A DNA stretch of 64,000 bases, from NCBI RefSeq assembly GCF_918698095.1, contig NZ_CAKKLY010000012.1, positions 29,307-93,306 of the forward strand, given 5' to 3'. The position numbers were made by a program, and so were the translations under genes. A model generated the notes under the pieces. The model searched no databases, was not told the origin of the DNA, and worked only from the letters and a program-made list of their open reading frames with translations. Of this stretch, positions 44,173 through 54,100 are shown one piece after another. Numbering within the stretch: the first letter of the stretch is position 1; each line of letters starts with the position of its first letter. The DNA comes from Arthrobacter sp. Bi83 (GTDB lineage: Bacteria; Actinomycetota; Actinomycetes; Actinomycetales; Micrococcaceae).

Positions 44173-44820
44173 TCATTGCCCGAAAATCTTCTTGCTGATC
44201 TTTGAAAAGACGCCGGGCTCCTTTGTCCGATCAATGACCACGGGATCCACAGAGAAATCCGTGCCGGTATCGGACACGGGCAGACGCTTGTTATCCCAGT
44301 CGACAGTTTTCATATCGGCGTTGTACACCGGAGGGGAAACGCCGTCGGCGCGAAAAACATCCCACATCCACTGAGGAATGTGGTCGACAGTACGGGGAAA
44401 TGCCAATAACTCCGAAGTCAGTACGCCCGCCGTTCCGACTCGCCGGGATGCGACTCCGCCGGCACCTCCGGAAGCCGGAATTTCCTCGTCGAAAACCTCA
44501 ACGAATCCAGGTGCATCGGGAAATACATGGACGCGTACCGTGATCCAGCTACCGAAACCGGGACGAAACGCGCTCTTCTTGAACTCGCCGAGCCAGGCCA
44601 GCTCAGAGACCGGAACGCGGTGGCGGCCCGTAGTAAAGGCCCACGTGTCCCCGGTCCTCATGTCCCCGTATCGGTGTGAGAATCCCGCAAAAGTGGATTG
44701 CGTGATGACCAACTCGTCGACGTCGGCAAAGGCGCCATCCGGCCCCATGCACGTTCTCTGGAGAGCTTGGAGGGCCGTCTGCACCTCAGCTGTCCCGGCC
44801 GACTGGCTAAAATCTGGCAC
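44173..44820 (-). CDS. Probable immunity protein of the T7SS nuclease toxin
   Basis: A 215-residue soluble acidic protein with no family I can name. Segments include DVDELVITQSTFAGFSHRYG, FGSWITVRVHVFPDAPGFVE and LLAFPRTVDHIPQWMWDVFR; the last resembles the C-terminal helix of several small immunity-type proteins. Its GTG start directly follows the toxin stop codon (TAG then GTG, no gap), the classic arrangement of toxin and cognate immunity gene. Assignment rests on this context, not on similarity. Confidence 0.6.
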   Translation of the reverse strand: MPDFSQSAGTAEVQTALQALQRTCMGPDGAFADVDELVITQSTFAGFSHRYGDMRTGDTWAFTTGRHRVPVSELAWLGEFKKSAFRPGFGSWITVRVHVFPDAPGFVEVFDEEIPASGGAGGVASRRVGTAGVLTSELLAFPRTVDHIPQWMWDVFRADGVSPPVYNADMKTVDWDNKRLPVSDTGTDFSVDPVVIDRTKEPGVFSKISKKIFGQ

Positions 44821-47094
44821 CTACTTCACTCCCTGAACGAGGTTATCGAAGACGTCGAAGACTTCGCGTTCGCCCGCGAACTCGTACCCAACAGCAATGG
44901 AGTGCGGCATTCCGGGCTTAGGCCCGGGCACGTTCTCCATGGACCAGCTCAGATCTACCGCCTGGCCGGCCGCCAGTCGTTGCTTGACGTCGTCCCTCAT
45001 CGTACGCTCCAACTCGTGGAACGCGGGGCCGCCGGCGTTAGGCACACCGGCGCCGCGATTCTGGAACTCGTGCTGGGCGAACAGGCCGATTCGTTCCCCT
45101 GCACCCCCTAGGAACGAGGGTACTGAATGCCCACCCTCGTAGGCCGGTCCGCCGACTCGCTTTCCTGCCAGCAGCTGCTGCCAGGCGTTTCGGTTCATGT
45201 TCCCGGCAAAGGTCGACGTGATGCGGCCCGAAACACTCTGGGCATGTCCCGTGGCGTCAGTTGCGTAGGTGAATGTATTTTCGAGGTCTCCGTCGACCTT
45301 CGCCACCACGTTGTAGGTCACATTCGGCACCGGCTTATTGAGCTCCGGGGACCACGCACCGCGGACTCCAGCGTAGGTGTCTACCCTGACTACCTTGCCG
45401 GTGGCATCCGTGTAGTACTTCTCAATCGAGTCCACGGGTTCATGGGTCACGTGGTTCATCGTTGTGCGGTGTTCAACCACGTACTCCGCGTTGGGCTTGA
45501 GTCCCACGCGGTCGGCGAAGCTATCCCTCTTGCTGACCGGGAAATTCGCCTCCCCATGCCGGACCACGATGGTCTGCGTGACAGTCTCGGGTTTTGGAAA
45601 GTGTTCAACGGGGCTGACAACCTGCGCCATGGGCGTCTCGGGAACCTTGGCCGCGCGGACATGTGCCGCGGCCGAGTCCAGGCTGTCGGCCATTCGACCC
45701 ATTGATCCGTGTCCAAGGCTGGCTGCACCGCCGGGTGAAACGGCAACTTTCGGGATCGCCTGATCGGTCGCTCGCAGGAGCGTCGACGCACCTTCCAAGG
45801 GACGGACCACCGCATGGTCCCAGACGGCCACCGGCGCTTTCTCAGCTGCCATCCACGCACCTACCTTGACTTTGGTGAGAGCGTCCAGAACGTTGGCGGT
45901 TGTTTGTGGCATGACGAGGTCGGAAACTTTCAGTGCCAGCGAACCGGGCTTTGACAGGACCGTTCCGGTGGAATAGAGCCCTTGGGCCGTGGTCCCGAGC
46001 AGGGCGGAGACCTTTCCAAGCCGGGCACTGTCCATCGTCGCGATGCTGAGTTTCTCCGCCGCCAGCCCGGCCTTACTGGCGACCGTCCCGGACTTCACTG
46101 CGGCGCCGGCCCCGCCGCCAACGAACAAGGAAGCGGTGTTGAATATCGCAGCGCCCATGGCCCAATTCTGGTTTGTGCCCGCTTCGTCCAAATGCGCAAA
46201 CGATGAAAGAACTGACCCCCAGTCCACAGAACCTGGATTGGTGACCAGGGTGTTGATGCCACCCCAGGCCTGATCGCGCTTTGCCTGGTTTCCAGTGCCA
46301 GTCAGGGACCAGACACCGTCCACAAGTTCCACCGCCCCTGCGCCCACACCCTGCAGGAACCCCAAAACCCCGTTCGGGCGGTACGGGACGGTCTGCATGC
46401 CCCAGGGCTGCTCTTCGTCGTGGTGGTCGATACCCACGAACGTGCCGGCGTCCCACAGCCAGTCATCCACCCAGTTTCCGGACCGGTGATCCGTCATGGG
46501 TGCCTGCGCCACGGTGTGCACGTCTCCTCCGGAGAGCACCGCCAAGGTAGCCGCACAGGTGTTTTGGGCCGCATTATAGTCACTGCGAATGGCCGCGACG
46601 TCAGCTGCAAGGGCGTTGCGCCGGCCTGTCAGGTCGGCGTCGCCGCTCCAGTGCTGGGTGACGTTCGTGGTGACCTGCTCACCCTTAACCATCGTGGTCT
46701 CTTCCACCGAGGTGGGAAACGAATCGATGTCCGCATCCAGCGAATGAACCCGCCGCCCGTAGGCTTCCAAGCGTTGCTTCAACTCCCGGCAGGTTGAAGA
46801 AAACGCGGTGAGGGCAGTCGCCGTCTCCGTTCCGCCGCGCTGCACCCGTTCTGCGGCGGGTGTGACCTTCCCGAAGGCGGCCAAAACAGTTGGAGCATCG
46901 TCGGTGGAGTACGACGACCCCAGCCCCTGCCATTGGCTGGCCGAGGAGGAGATGCCCGCCATGAAGTCGTCCGCGTGCCGCTGCAGCCCATGCGCCGCAG
47001 CGTCCAGGGCATCGACGTCGGGCAGGCGGAAGCCGCCGCTCGGATCCAGTCCGGACGATCCGGTCTGAACACAGACATCGGGAGCCAAAGCCAT
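44821..47094 (-). CDS. T7SS polymorphic toxin with C-terminal DNA/RNA non-specific nuclease domain
   Basis: A 757-residue multi-domain protein. Residues ~1-200 are a helical WXG/LXG-like region (LPDVDALDAAAHGLQRHADD and SSASQWQGLGSSY), which should direct type VII export. A hydrophobic middle (GVWSLTGTGNQAK, then AAIFNTASLFVGGGAGAA) follows, then a linker and a C-terminal nuclease domain. The latter resembles the Endonuclease_NS_2-type His-Me finger: AYEGGHSVPSFLGGAGERIG with catalytic His at about 656, then LFAQHEFQNRGAG and FHELERTMRDDVKQRLAAGQ. I take ATG 47092-47094; GAGGGG lies 14 nt upstream. It follows the ESAT-6-like genes. Confidence 0.8.
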   Translation of the reverse strand: MALAPDVCVQTGSSGLDPSGGFRLPDVDALDAAAHGLQRHADDFMAGISSSASQWQGLGSSYSTDDAPTVLAAFGKVTPAAERVQRGGTETATALTAFSSTCRELKQRLEAYGRRVHSLDADIDSFPTSVEETTMVKGEQVTTNVTQHWSGDADLTGRRNALAADVAAIRSDYNAAQNTCAATLAVLSGGDVHTVAQAPMTDHRSGNWVDDWLWDAGTFVGIDHHDEEQPWGMQTVPYRPNGVLGFLQGVGAGAVELVDGVWSLTGTGNQAKRDQAWGGINTLVTNPGSVDWGSVLSSFAHLDEAGTNQNWAMGAAIFNTASLFVGGGAGAAVKSGTVASKAGLAAEKLSIATMDSARLGKVSALLGTTAQGLYSTGTVLSKPGSLALKVSDLVMPQTTANVLDALTKVKVGAWMAAEKAPVAVWDHAVVRPLEGASTLLRATDQAIPKVAVSPGGAASLGHGSMGRMADSLDSAAAHVRAAKVPETPMAQVVSPVEHFPKPETVTQTIVVRHGEANFPVSKRDSFADRVGLKPNAEYVVEHRTTMNHVTHEPVDSIEKYYTDATGKVVRVDTYAGVRGAWSPELNKPVPNVTYNVVAKVDGDLENTFTYATDATGHAQSVSGRITSTFAGNMNRNAWQQLLAGKRVGGPAYEGGHSVPSFLGGAGERIGLFAQHEFQNRGAGVPNAGGPAFHELERTMRDDVKQRLAAGQAVDLSWSMENVPGPKPGMPHSIAVGYEFAGEREVFDVFDNLVQGVK

Positions 47095-47125
47095 TTCGCC
47101 GTTCAACCCCTCACTAAAATTCTCA

Positions 47126-47506
47126 TCATTGAACTGTCGCCGAGCCGGCGTTCTTGAAACCTGCCGACTCGTCGCCCGCAAGCACTGCCGCCGCACCGGC
47201 ACTCCGCTGCGCCGAGGAGGCCATCGCAAGGTCGCCCTGCTGGTAGAAATTCACTGCCTGCACGGTGGACGTGATGATGGTCCCGGACCGTCCCACCACT
47301 TCATTGGCTGCGGGCCCTATTCCCAGGTTCAGCACATCATTCAGGGCGGCCAGCACCACGGCTGCTTCGCCCGGGATCGCTGCCGCTGCCTGCTCCAATG
47401 ACCTGCCCATGCCGACGAGTGCGGGCTGGACGGATTCAACCTGGGCGGCCGTCGCCTTAATGGTCGCCGCTGTCGCAGCGACGTCGATGTTCCACGAGCC
47501 TGTCAT
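47126..47506 (-). CDS. ESX-type small secreted protein (DUF6507-like)
   Basis: A 126-residue helical protein beginning MTGSWNIDVAATAATIKATA, with QVESVQPALVGMGRSLEQAA and VQAVNFYQQGDLAMASSAQR. The helical N terminus with a Trp at position 5 and the closing DLAMASSAQR segment fit the small T7SS partner proteins I know as DUF6507; this name is from memory and uncertain. It lies in the minus-strand arm of the T7SS locus, 31 bp upstream of the toxin, so it may be a toxin partner or chaperone. Confidence 0.75.
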   Translation of the reverse strand: MTGSWNIDVAATAATIKATAAQVESVQPALVGMGRSLEQAAAAIPGEAAVVLAALNDVLNLGIGPAANEVVGRSGTIITSTVQAVNFYQQGDLAMASSAQRSAGAAAVLAGDESAGFKNAGSATVQ

Positions 47507-47526
47507 CAGCCGGACATCCGACCGCG

Positions 47527-47832
47527 TTAGCCGATGCCCTGCACCGCATTGCGGGCAGAGGTGGCAGCCGTGGAGGCGGATTCGTCGTTAAGGCCGAGCG
47601 TGCTGCGGACCAGCGCGACGATTGCCTTGACCTCGTTCGCCGCGTTGCCCCACCGCGCCTCAACCGCCTGGTATTCGGCGTCGACGCCGTCTGCGCGAAA
47701 GTCGGCCATCGCTTGGTTGACGTCGGACTGGCGCTGGGCGATGAGGCCTTCGAGTTGGGCGGCGAGCGCCTGAATGTCGCCCTGTACCTGGGCGGAAACG
47801 TTGGTGTCGTATGCGATGCGGTTAGCAGTCAT
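47527..47832 (-). CDS. WXG100/ESAT-6-like protein
   Basis: A 101-residue protein with two long helices. The first (VQGDIQALAAQLEGLIAQRQ then SDVNQAMADFRADGVDAEY) leads into a WG turn in ARWGNAANEVKAIVALV, a slightly altered WXG motif. Such proteins are secreted as helical-hairpin dimers by EccC-type ATPases. The gene sits between the two other small ESX-like genes and probably forms a hetero-complex with one of them. Confidence 0.82.
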   Translation of the reverse strand: MTANRIAYDTNVSAQVQGDIQALAAQLEGLIAQRQSDVNQAMADFRADGVDAEYQAVEARWGNAANEVKAIVALVRSTLGLNDESASTAATSARNAVQGIG

Positions 47833-47913
47833 GGGTATGTCGGAGCCTGCGGCGGCTCCTGCTCCGTTCCGGATTCAAAGGAAATTTGCTGCGGACAGGT
47901 GGCAGGAACTGCC

Positions 47914-48255
47914 TCAGTTGGCACGGCCCTGGAAGCGTGCGCCGTCGAAGTTCGCGGACCCTTCCGTACGGCGGGCGTTATCACTGGCCGCCAGGTCGCC
48001 CTGCTGGAAGGCTGTGTTCATCCCGGACTGGCCGTGCACGATTGCGGCGAGTGCCGCGTTGAGTTCGGACGCCACGAGATCGGAGCGGTTCTTGAAGGCA
48101 TCAAACGACGCCTTGCCTGCTCCGCTGAAACGGCCCTCGAGTGGCGTCACCGCATCCACAAAACGCCGGACCAAGGCACCGAGGTCCTGATGCGACACGT
48201 CAGTCTGCTTGTTCAGGTTACCGATCGTGTCGGCACCCATATCAAAAATGGCCAT
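47914..48255 (-). CDS. ESAT-6-like small T7SS protein
   Basis: A 113-residue helical protein: MAIFDMGADTIGNLNKQTDV, then LVRRFVDAVTPLEGRFSGAG with a GRFSG turn in place of WXG, KASFDAFKNRSDLVASELNA and a closing GDLAASDNARRTEG. The same GDLA-x-S-x-x-A-R pattern closes the 126-residue protein, suggesting a shared C-terminal signal. ATG follows GGGGGAG. It is the first gene of the minus arm and faces the secretion operon across a 195-bp promoter region. Confidence 0.8.
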   Translation of the reverse strand: MAIFDMGADTIGNLNKQTDVSHQDLGALVRRFVDAVTPLEGRFSGAGKASFDAFKNRSDLVASELNAALAAIVHGQSGMNTAFQQGDLAASDNARRTEGSANFDGARFQGRAN

Positions 48256-48450
48256 AGCTCCCCCACCGGAATATGAGACCGCGCCGGCGCCGGACGGCGC
48301 CAAGGCACGTTAACCAGCATGGAGAATCCCGGCGCATAAGTCCAGTCGATGCACTAAACAGGCTCCTGCAACGCGTGACTTGCGGAGTCCGAATAGTGCC
48401 GCGGTAGGTTTGTGGGTGCCCTGGTAACGGATATGGAAGGGGGCCCGTTC
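48256..48450. promoter_or_regulatory. Divergent promoter region of the T7SS locus
   Basis: A 195-bp gap between the substrate arm (minus) and the secretion operon (plus). It must hold both promoters. GGCGCC occurs several times near 48290, but I cannot assign exact -35/-10 elements. Confidence 0.5.
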
Positions 48451-48723
48451 GTGGCAGACGACTATGACGCCCGGCTACTTGAATCAGCACGCGTCAGGAA
48501 GCACAGGCTTGACGACTCACTGCTCTTTGGCGGCAACACCCAGGAGCGGAGCTATAGCTCGGCAACGGGCCGCCTCCTGCAATCGTTGCTGATCGCTGCC
48601 CTCGTCGCCGCGATCTGCGTTGGCTACAGCTTTGTCCACAGCCTGTTGGAGGACCAGAACCGCAAGCAGGCCGGCTCCGCAGCCACCATCCACTCCGCCA
48701 TGATGAATGGGATCACCCCTTGA
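48451..48723 (+). CDS. Small one-TM protein at the head of the T7SS operon
   Basis: A 90-residue protein: a charged cytoplasmic N terminus (ADDYDARLLESARVRKHRLD), one TM (LLQSLLIAALVAAICVGYSF) and a short external tail. GTG 48451 is preferred since GGAAGGGGG lies 8 nt upstream; an in-frame ATG at 48433 is possible. The topology (short cytoplasmic part, one TM, outer tail) resembles a minimal EccB/EccE-like membrane partner, but no sequence similarity is evident. eccD starts within its stop codon (TTGA). Confidence 0.72.
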   Translation: MADDYDARLLESARVRKHRLDDSLLFGGNTQERSYSSATGRLLQSLLIAALVAAICVGYSFVHSLLEDQNRKQAGSAATIHSAMMNGITP

Positions 48724-50087
48724 GCACAGCCCTCAGCCGCGTCACGGTCATTTCTGCTCACCGGCATCTGGACCTGCGGCTTCCATCAGACGAGCCACTG
48801 GCCTCGCTCATACCCCAAATCCTCACGCTCCTGCACGATGGGCCCCCGGACGCGCCGCCACAGCCCTCGCGTGGAACGGCCCCCGCTCTCATCACGTCGT
48901 CGGTCCTGACCACCAGCCTGGGATCGACCCTGGATGTGTCGCATACACTGCGGCAGTCCGGGATCGTCGACGGCGCACTGCTGTACTTGCGTGATGAGCG
49001 CGATGTGCCGCCTGCCCCGGAGGTCTACGACGTCCCGTCGTTTGCAGCGGCAGCCACCGAGCGGATGCCCGCGCTCTGGTCAGGCACCCTGCGGACGGTC
49101 GGACTGGCCGCAGTCGCAGGACTGCTACTGGCCGGCAGCAGCACCGCCGCCGTCTTGCTGCAAGGCACCGGACCAGGCGGCGGCTCCGCCCCACTGACCG
49201 GGATCCTCTTCGCGGCGGCCCTTATCCTGCTCGGCGTCCCCGTCATGCGGCTGCGTGCCCTGCCGGCCGGGGTGGCGTTGACGGCTGCAGGCGCCGCCGT
49301 GTCTGTGACGACGGCTGCCTGGGCCACGGCGGATCCTGGCACGGGAGCCCTGTTGGCGGTCGGCGCCATAACTCTGGCCATGGCCGCCATGGCCGCGGGG
49401 ACGGGCAAGTATGTTCCCTGGCTTTCCAGCGCCGGACTGCTCTCGGCGCTGGGCGGGACCTGGGCGCTGCTCAACTGGAGCACGTCCGATGCACCTCTGG
49501 CCGCAGGGCTGGCGGGTATTGCCGGCATGTTCACGCTGGGTGTTGCCCCGCGGATGGCCACGGCGATTGCGGGTCTCAGCGGCCTCGACGACGACCAACG
49601 CCAAGGCAGGCGCATCACCCGACGCAGCACCTTGGACGCCATCCATTCGGCCCACGGGGCGCTCACGGGGTGGACCCTGATTTCGTCCGCGGTGACGGCG
49701 ACCGCCGCAGCCGTCACCGCGACTGCCGCGGACCGGCCCGTCTGGGCGGCCTTGCTGCCCCTCGCGTTGCTGGGCGCGCTGACGTTCCGCGGACTGTCAC
49801 TGCCGCTGCTGGCACAGCGCGCCGGCGTCTATGTCGCCGCCGCCGCCGGATTCCTTGCTTCCGTCATTGTGCTGGCCCGTGCGGCGGAGCAGCCGTTCCT
49901 GCTGGCCGGGGCTGCAGGAATGGGCGTGCTCGTGCTGGCAGCCTCCGCAGCCCGGGTCCGGGACCAGACCGCAGCCCGCCTCCGCGTGGTCGCCGCACGG
50001 ATCGAACTCTGTTGCGCGCTCTCCGCCATCCCACTGGTTCTCGGTCTGTCCGGAGCCTACACACAGCTAGGACAGACCTTTGGCTGA
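48720..50087 (+). CDS. eccD: EccD-type type VII secretion membrane protein
   Basis: A 455-residue protein with the EccD layout: an N-terminal ubiquitin-like (YukD) domain (STALSRVTVISAHRHLDLRL and SGIVDGALLYLRDERDVPPA) and then about eleven TMs rich in Ala/Leu/Gly (for example GLAAVAGLLLAGSSTAAVLL and GLAGIAGMFTLGVAPRMATA). EccD forms the membrane vestibule of the ESX channel. TTG start overlapping the previous stop; the next gene overlaps by 8 bp. Together these indicate a tightly coupled operon. Confidence 0.9.
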   Translation: MSTALSRVTVISAHRHLDLRLPSDEPLASLIPQILTLLHDGPPDAPPQPSRGTAPALITSSVLTTSLGSTLDVSHTLRQSGIVDGALLYLRDERDVPPAPEVYDVPSFAAAATERMPALWSGTLRTVGLAAVAGLLLAGSSTAAVLLQGTGPGGGSAPLTGILFAAALILLGVPVMRLRALPAGVALTAAGAAVSVTTAAWATADPGTGALLAVGAITLAMAAMAAGTGKYVPWLSSAGLLSALGGTWALLNWSTSDAPLAAGLAGIAGMFTLGVAPRMATAIAGLSGLDDDQRQGRRITRRSTLDAIHSAHGALTGWTLISSAVTATAAAVTATAADRPVWAALLPLALLGALTFRGLSLPLLAQRAGVYVAAAAGFLASVIVLARAAEQPFLLAGAAGMGVLVLAASAARVRDQTAARLRVVAARIELCCALSAIPLVLGLSGAYTQLGQTFG

Positions 50088-51177
50088 CCAACGCCGCAAC
50101 GGATTCCCTCTCGGCATGACATCCGAGCGACGGCTGGCCTCCCCAGAGGATGCTGCTCCGCCGGAAACAACGACGGCGGCAGCTGGCTTTCCAGGCATGG
50201 TCGCCGCTGCGGCCGCGCCATTTGGACCTTCGGCACCGCTCGCTGTTCCTGCGCCACCCCAAGCCCGGGCACCGCGAGCGCAGGCACCGGTCGTGGAAAC
50301 GCGTCCCGTTCCGACGCCGCGTCCCGATCCCGCGCCGAGCCCTTCAACAGGCCACCGAAAGAACGGCGACACGTTGTGGGAACGGATCCGCTTCGAAGTC
50401 ACCGACGCTGTGACATCCGGGTCGCTGTCGGAGCGCCTGATCCGGGCCAGCGCCGCTGTCGAGGCGCCCATCACCACGGGACGGCGGATCGTCGTCGTCG
50501 GAACTGCCGGCGGCGCCGGTACGTCAACGGTGACCGCGGTCCTGGCGAAACTCTTCGGCAGCCTCCGGCAGGAAACCGTCATGGCTCTGGACAGCACGGA
50601 CCAGTCGGGGAGGCTTCTGCGCTACCTGGGCGCGCCAGGACCGGCGCCCCTGTCCGCGCTGATGCATCAGCTGCGTACCCAACCTGTCCGGACCCTGCCG
50701 GACGCCACGGCCTGTGCGGTCCTGTGCGGAAACCAGATCTTTGCCGCGGACCGCCGGGACGTGCTGACGCTGGCCGACTCGCCAATCGGCGTCGCGGAAT
50801 GGACTGATGTGTCCTCTACCCTGTCGCGGTTCATGGCCGTCACGGTGGTCGACGCCGGGCACTCCCCGCTGTCGCGCCACTCGGCCGCGCTGCTGTCGAC
50901 GGCGCACGCCGTCGTGCTGGTCACTCCGCCGGGAGACGCCGATGCGGCCCTCCTAGGCAAGATACGCGCTGACCTGGCGGATTCGTTCCCGGCTGCCCAG
51001 CAGCTGAGCGTCACCGTGCGCTCGCGGCAGGCCGGGGCGGCAGCCGCGGACGGCCTGCCCTACGACCGCCACCTGGCCTCAGGCGGCGCCCTCCAGCTCA
51101 GCAGGCTCGGTTCACGGACCAGGATCGCCGCCACGGAACTGGCAGGTCGGGCTCTGCTGGCAGCCAACAGGAGCTGA
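50080..51177 (+). CDS. MinD/ParA-like T7SS ATPase with degenerate P-loop
   Basis: A 365-residue protein. The first ~95 residues are a Pro/Ala-rich, probably disordered stretch, as in mycobacterial EspI/EccA-neighbour proteins. The rest follows a MinD/SIMIBI fold: RRIVVVGTAGGAGTSTVTAV stands where K-G-G-x-G-K-T/S is expected, so both P-loop lysines are absent. VDAGHSPLSRHSAALLSTAH and AVVLVTPPGDADAALLGKIR are the later fold elements. ATP hydrolysis is therefore doubtful. TTG start. It lies between eccD and eccC, 1 bp before the eccC ATG. Confidence 0.82.
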   Translation: MADQRRNGFPLGMTSERRLASPEDAAPPETTTAAAGFPGMVAAAAAPFGPSAPLAVPAPPQARAPRAQAPVVETRPVPTPRPDPAPSPSTGHRKNGDTLWERIRFEVTDAVTSGSLSERLIRASAAVEAPITTGRRIVVVGTAGGAGTSTVTAVLAKLFGSLRQETVMALDSTDQSGRLLRYLGAPGPAPLSALMHQLRTQPVRTLPDATACAVLCGNQIFAADRRDVLTLADSPIGVAEWTDVSSTLSRFMAVTVVDAGHSPLSRHSAALLSTAHAVVLVTPPGDADAALLGKIRADLADSFPAAQQLSVTVRSRQAGAAAADGLPYDRHLASGGALQLSRLGSRTRIAATELAGRALLAANRS

Positions 51178-51178
51178 T

Positions 51179-54100
51179 ATGACTATCCGAATCGTCCACA
51201 GGCCGGCCCGGACCACCCTCCCCGAACAGGCCTCGGAGGCCGCCCAGCTGGATGCGCCCCCGCAGCTGGCGACCGGTGGCGGCACAAACCTGCTGGCACT
51301 TGTACCCACGCTGGGCGCCGCGACCTCCGTGACCGTCATGATGCTGTTCCGCGGTTCATCCCTGGCCGGCATCGGTGCCATCATGATGGTGGCCACCGTC
51401 CTGGCCTCCGTGGTGCTGCTGTTTTCCCAGCGCGGCAAGTCAACGCGGCAGCGGGCGGCCAAACGCCGCCTCTACCTGGACTACCTGCGACGGCGGCGGC
51501 AGGACTTTGAAGCGGAGGAGCACCGTGCCCGGGCTTCGGCCAACGCCGCACACCCGCCCGCCTCCCGGCTGGTCGAAAATGTGGTCAATGATCCGCACCG
51601 GCTGTGGGAGCGGCGGCGGACCAGTCCGGACTTCCTGATGACGCGTTTCGGCACGGGTGCCGTCCCCCGGCGGAGTATCACGGTCCAGGACAGCGGCGAC
51701 GCGGTGGAGCGGCCCGACACTTTCATGCTCTCCGAAGCCGAGCAGCTGCGGCAGCGGTTCATGTCCACCCCGGATATTCCCCTGACCCTGCCGCTGGGAT
51801 CCGTCTCCGACGTTTCAATCGTCGGTGACCGCGCCGCGGCACTGATGGTATGCCGCAGCCTGCTGGGCCAGCTCGCAGCCGCCCACTCCCCCGAGGATGT
51901 GGAGCTGGCCATCGTCGCCGGAGAACGGCAGCTGGACGATTGGGACTGGGCCAAATGGCTGCCGCACCTGCAGGAGACGGGTGGCAACGTCCGGCAGGCT
52001 GCGTCCTTCCAGGAGCTGGCCCCACTGCTGCGAAGCTCACTGGACGCACGAGCGGCGGCCCTCACCAGTGCCGCCCGTAACTTCCAGCTGCTCCCGGCAG
52101 ACGCCCTGCCCCGCCTTGTGGTCATCTCGGACCTGCCGGGACACAACGCAACGCCTCTTCCCGGCGTGCCGGCCGGCCTTGACCTGAACCGGCTCGCGAT
52201 CACGAGGATCCACCTGCTGACGGAACAGCAGCACGAGCCCGAACGCGTTGACCTTCGCCTGACCGTCTCATCTGATGCACTGACAGTGGAGGCCACGGCC
52301 ACCGGTGAAATGGTCACAGGCATTGCCGACGAGGTGCCGCCCGAGGTTGCCGATGGCTTGGCGCGTGCCCTCGCGCCCCTGCGCCTGTCCGAGATGTCCC
52401 ACGAATTCGGCGAGCACAAGTCATCCCGCAGCTACGCGGAAGCCCTGGGGCTCACTGAGTACACGGCCGAGGCAATGCTCCGCCTGTGGCACACGGACCG
52501 GGGTCCCGATTTCCTCCGCGTGGCCATCGGCGAAGACGATGACGGCGCCCCCGTCCACCTGGACCTGAAGGAACCGGCCCAGCAGGGCATGGGCCCGCAC
52601 GGGTTATGCGTGGGGGCGACGGGGTCCGGCAAGTCAGAACTGCTCCGCACCATCGTCCTTTCGCTGATCGCCACGCATTCCCCGCAGGACCTGAACATGG
52701 TCCTGGTGGACTACAAGGGCGGCGCCACCTTTGCCCCCTTTGAGGACGCACCCCATGTCTCAGGCCTCGTCACCAACCTGGTGAGCGACGCCAGCCTGGT
52801 GGACCGGATCCATTCCAGCCTCTCGGGTGAGGTCAAACGGCGTCAGGAACTGCTCAAGCACGGCGGCGATTTCGCCCACATCAACGACTACCGGCTGGCG
52901 CGGGAACGGACGCCGGGCAACCCGGCACTGCAGGAGCCGCTGCCTTATCTGTTCGTCTGCATCGACGAATTCGGCGAGCTGCTCACCGCCCGCTCAGACT
53001 TCATCGACCTGCTGCTCTCCATCGGCAGGATCGGCCGTTCCATCGGCATCCATCTGCTGCTCGCCTCCCAGAAGGTCGAATCAGGGATGCTCCGCGGCCT
53101 GGACACGTACCTTGCCTACCGGATCGCGCTGCACACGAACTCGGAAAGCGAAAGCCGCACCATCATCGATGTCCCGGACGCCTACCACCTGCCCAGCACA
53201 CCGGGGCACGGAATCCTGAAGGTGGACACCACGGTGTTCAAGAGATTCCGGGCAGCGTACGTGTCCGGCGCCCTTCCGTCGAAGGACGACGACGGCGGCG
53301 CCCCCGCCGAGGAGGCCGTCCCGGTCACGCTGTTCAAGCTAGGGGCCCAGCCGCCGCTCCCCGTACTGCAGGGAGCCGGCCCAGCCGGCGGAGCCGTCTC
53401 CCCCGACGGCTCCAGCGTCGCGATCCAGCCCGAAACCCACTCGTCCGACGGTTCCGGGGACCGCCCCACCATCCTGTCCGCCGTCGTCGGCTTCGCATCC
53501 GCGCAGCCGCGCATGACACCGCCGGTGTGGCTGCCGCCCCTTCCGGCTGCCGTGTCCCTGCACGGTACCGGCGCCGCCCTGAACCTGACCTCCACAGGGC
53601 CGCGGCTGGCCCAGCCCCGTTACCTGGCCCCCGCCGTCGGGATACTGGATGACCCCGCGCGGCAGTGGCAGGGCCCTTGGCATCTGGACTTCACAGCGCG
53701 CGGCGGCAATCTCGCAGTGATCGGCGCGCCGCAAAGCGGCCGGTCCACGGCACTGCGGACCGTCGCTGCTGCGCTGGCCCTGAGCCACAGCGTGTCCGAC
53801 GTCAACCTCTATGCCGTGGATCTGCTCGGCAACGCCCTCGCCGGGCTGGCGGACCTGCCGCATTGCGCCGGCGTGGCCGGCCGCGGCAACCGCGAACTGC
53901 TCCGACGCACCATTGAGGAGGTCCAGGGCCTCCTCAACATCCGCCAGACGGCGTTTGACGCGAACAGGCTCGACACGGTTCAGGCGATGCGATCGGCACG
54001 CGGCAAAGGCCGGCTCGAAGAACTCAGCTGCACCGACGTGTTCCTGCTGATCGATGGATTCGGCAGCCTGAGTTCGGAGTTCCCGGAAATCGAGGATGCA

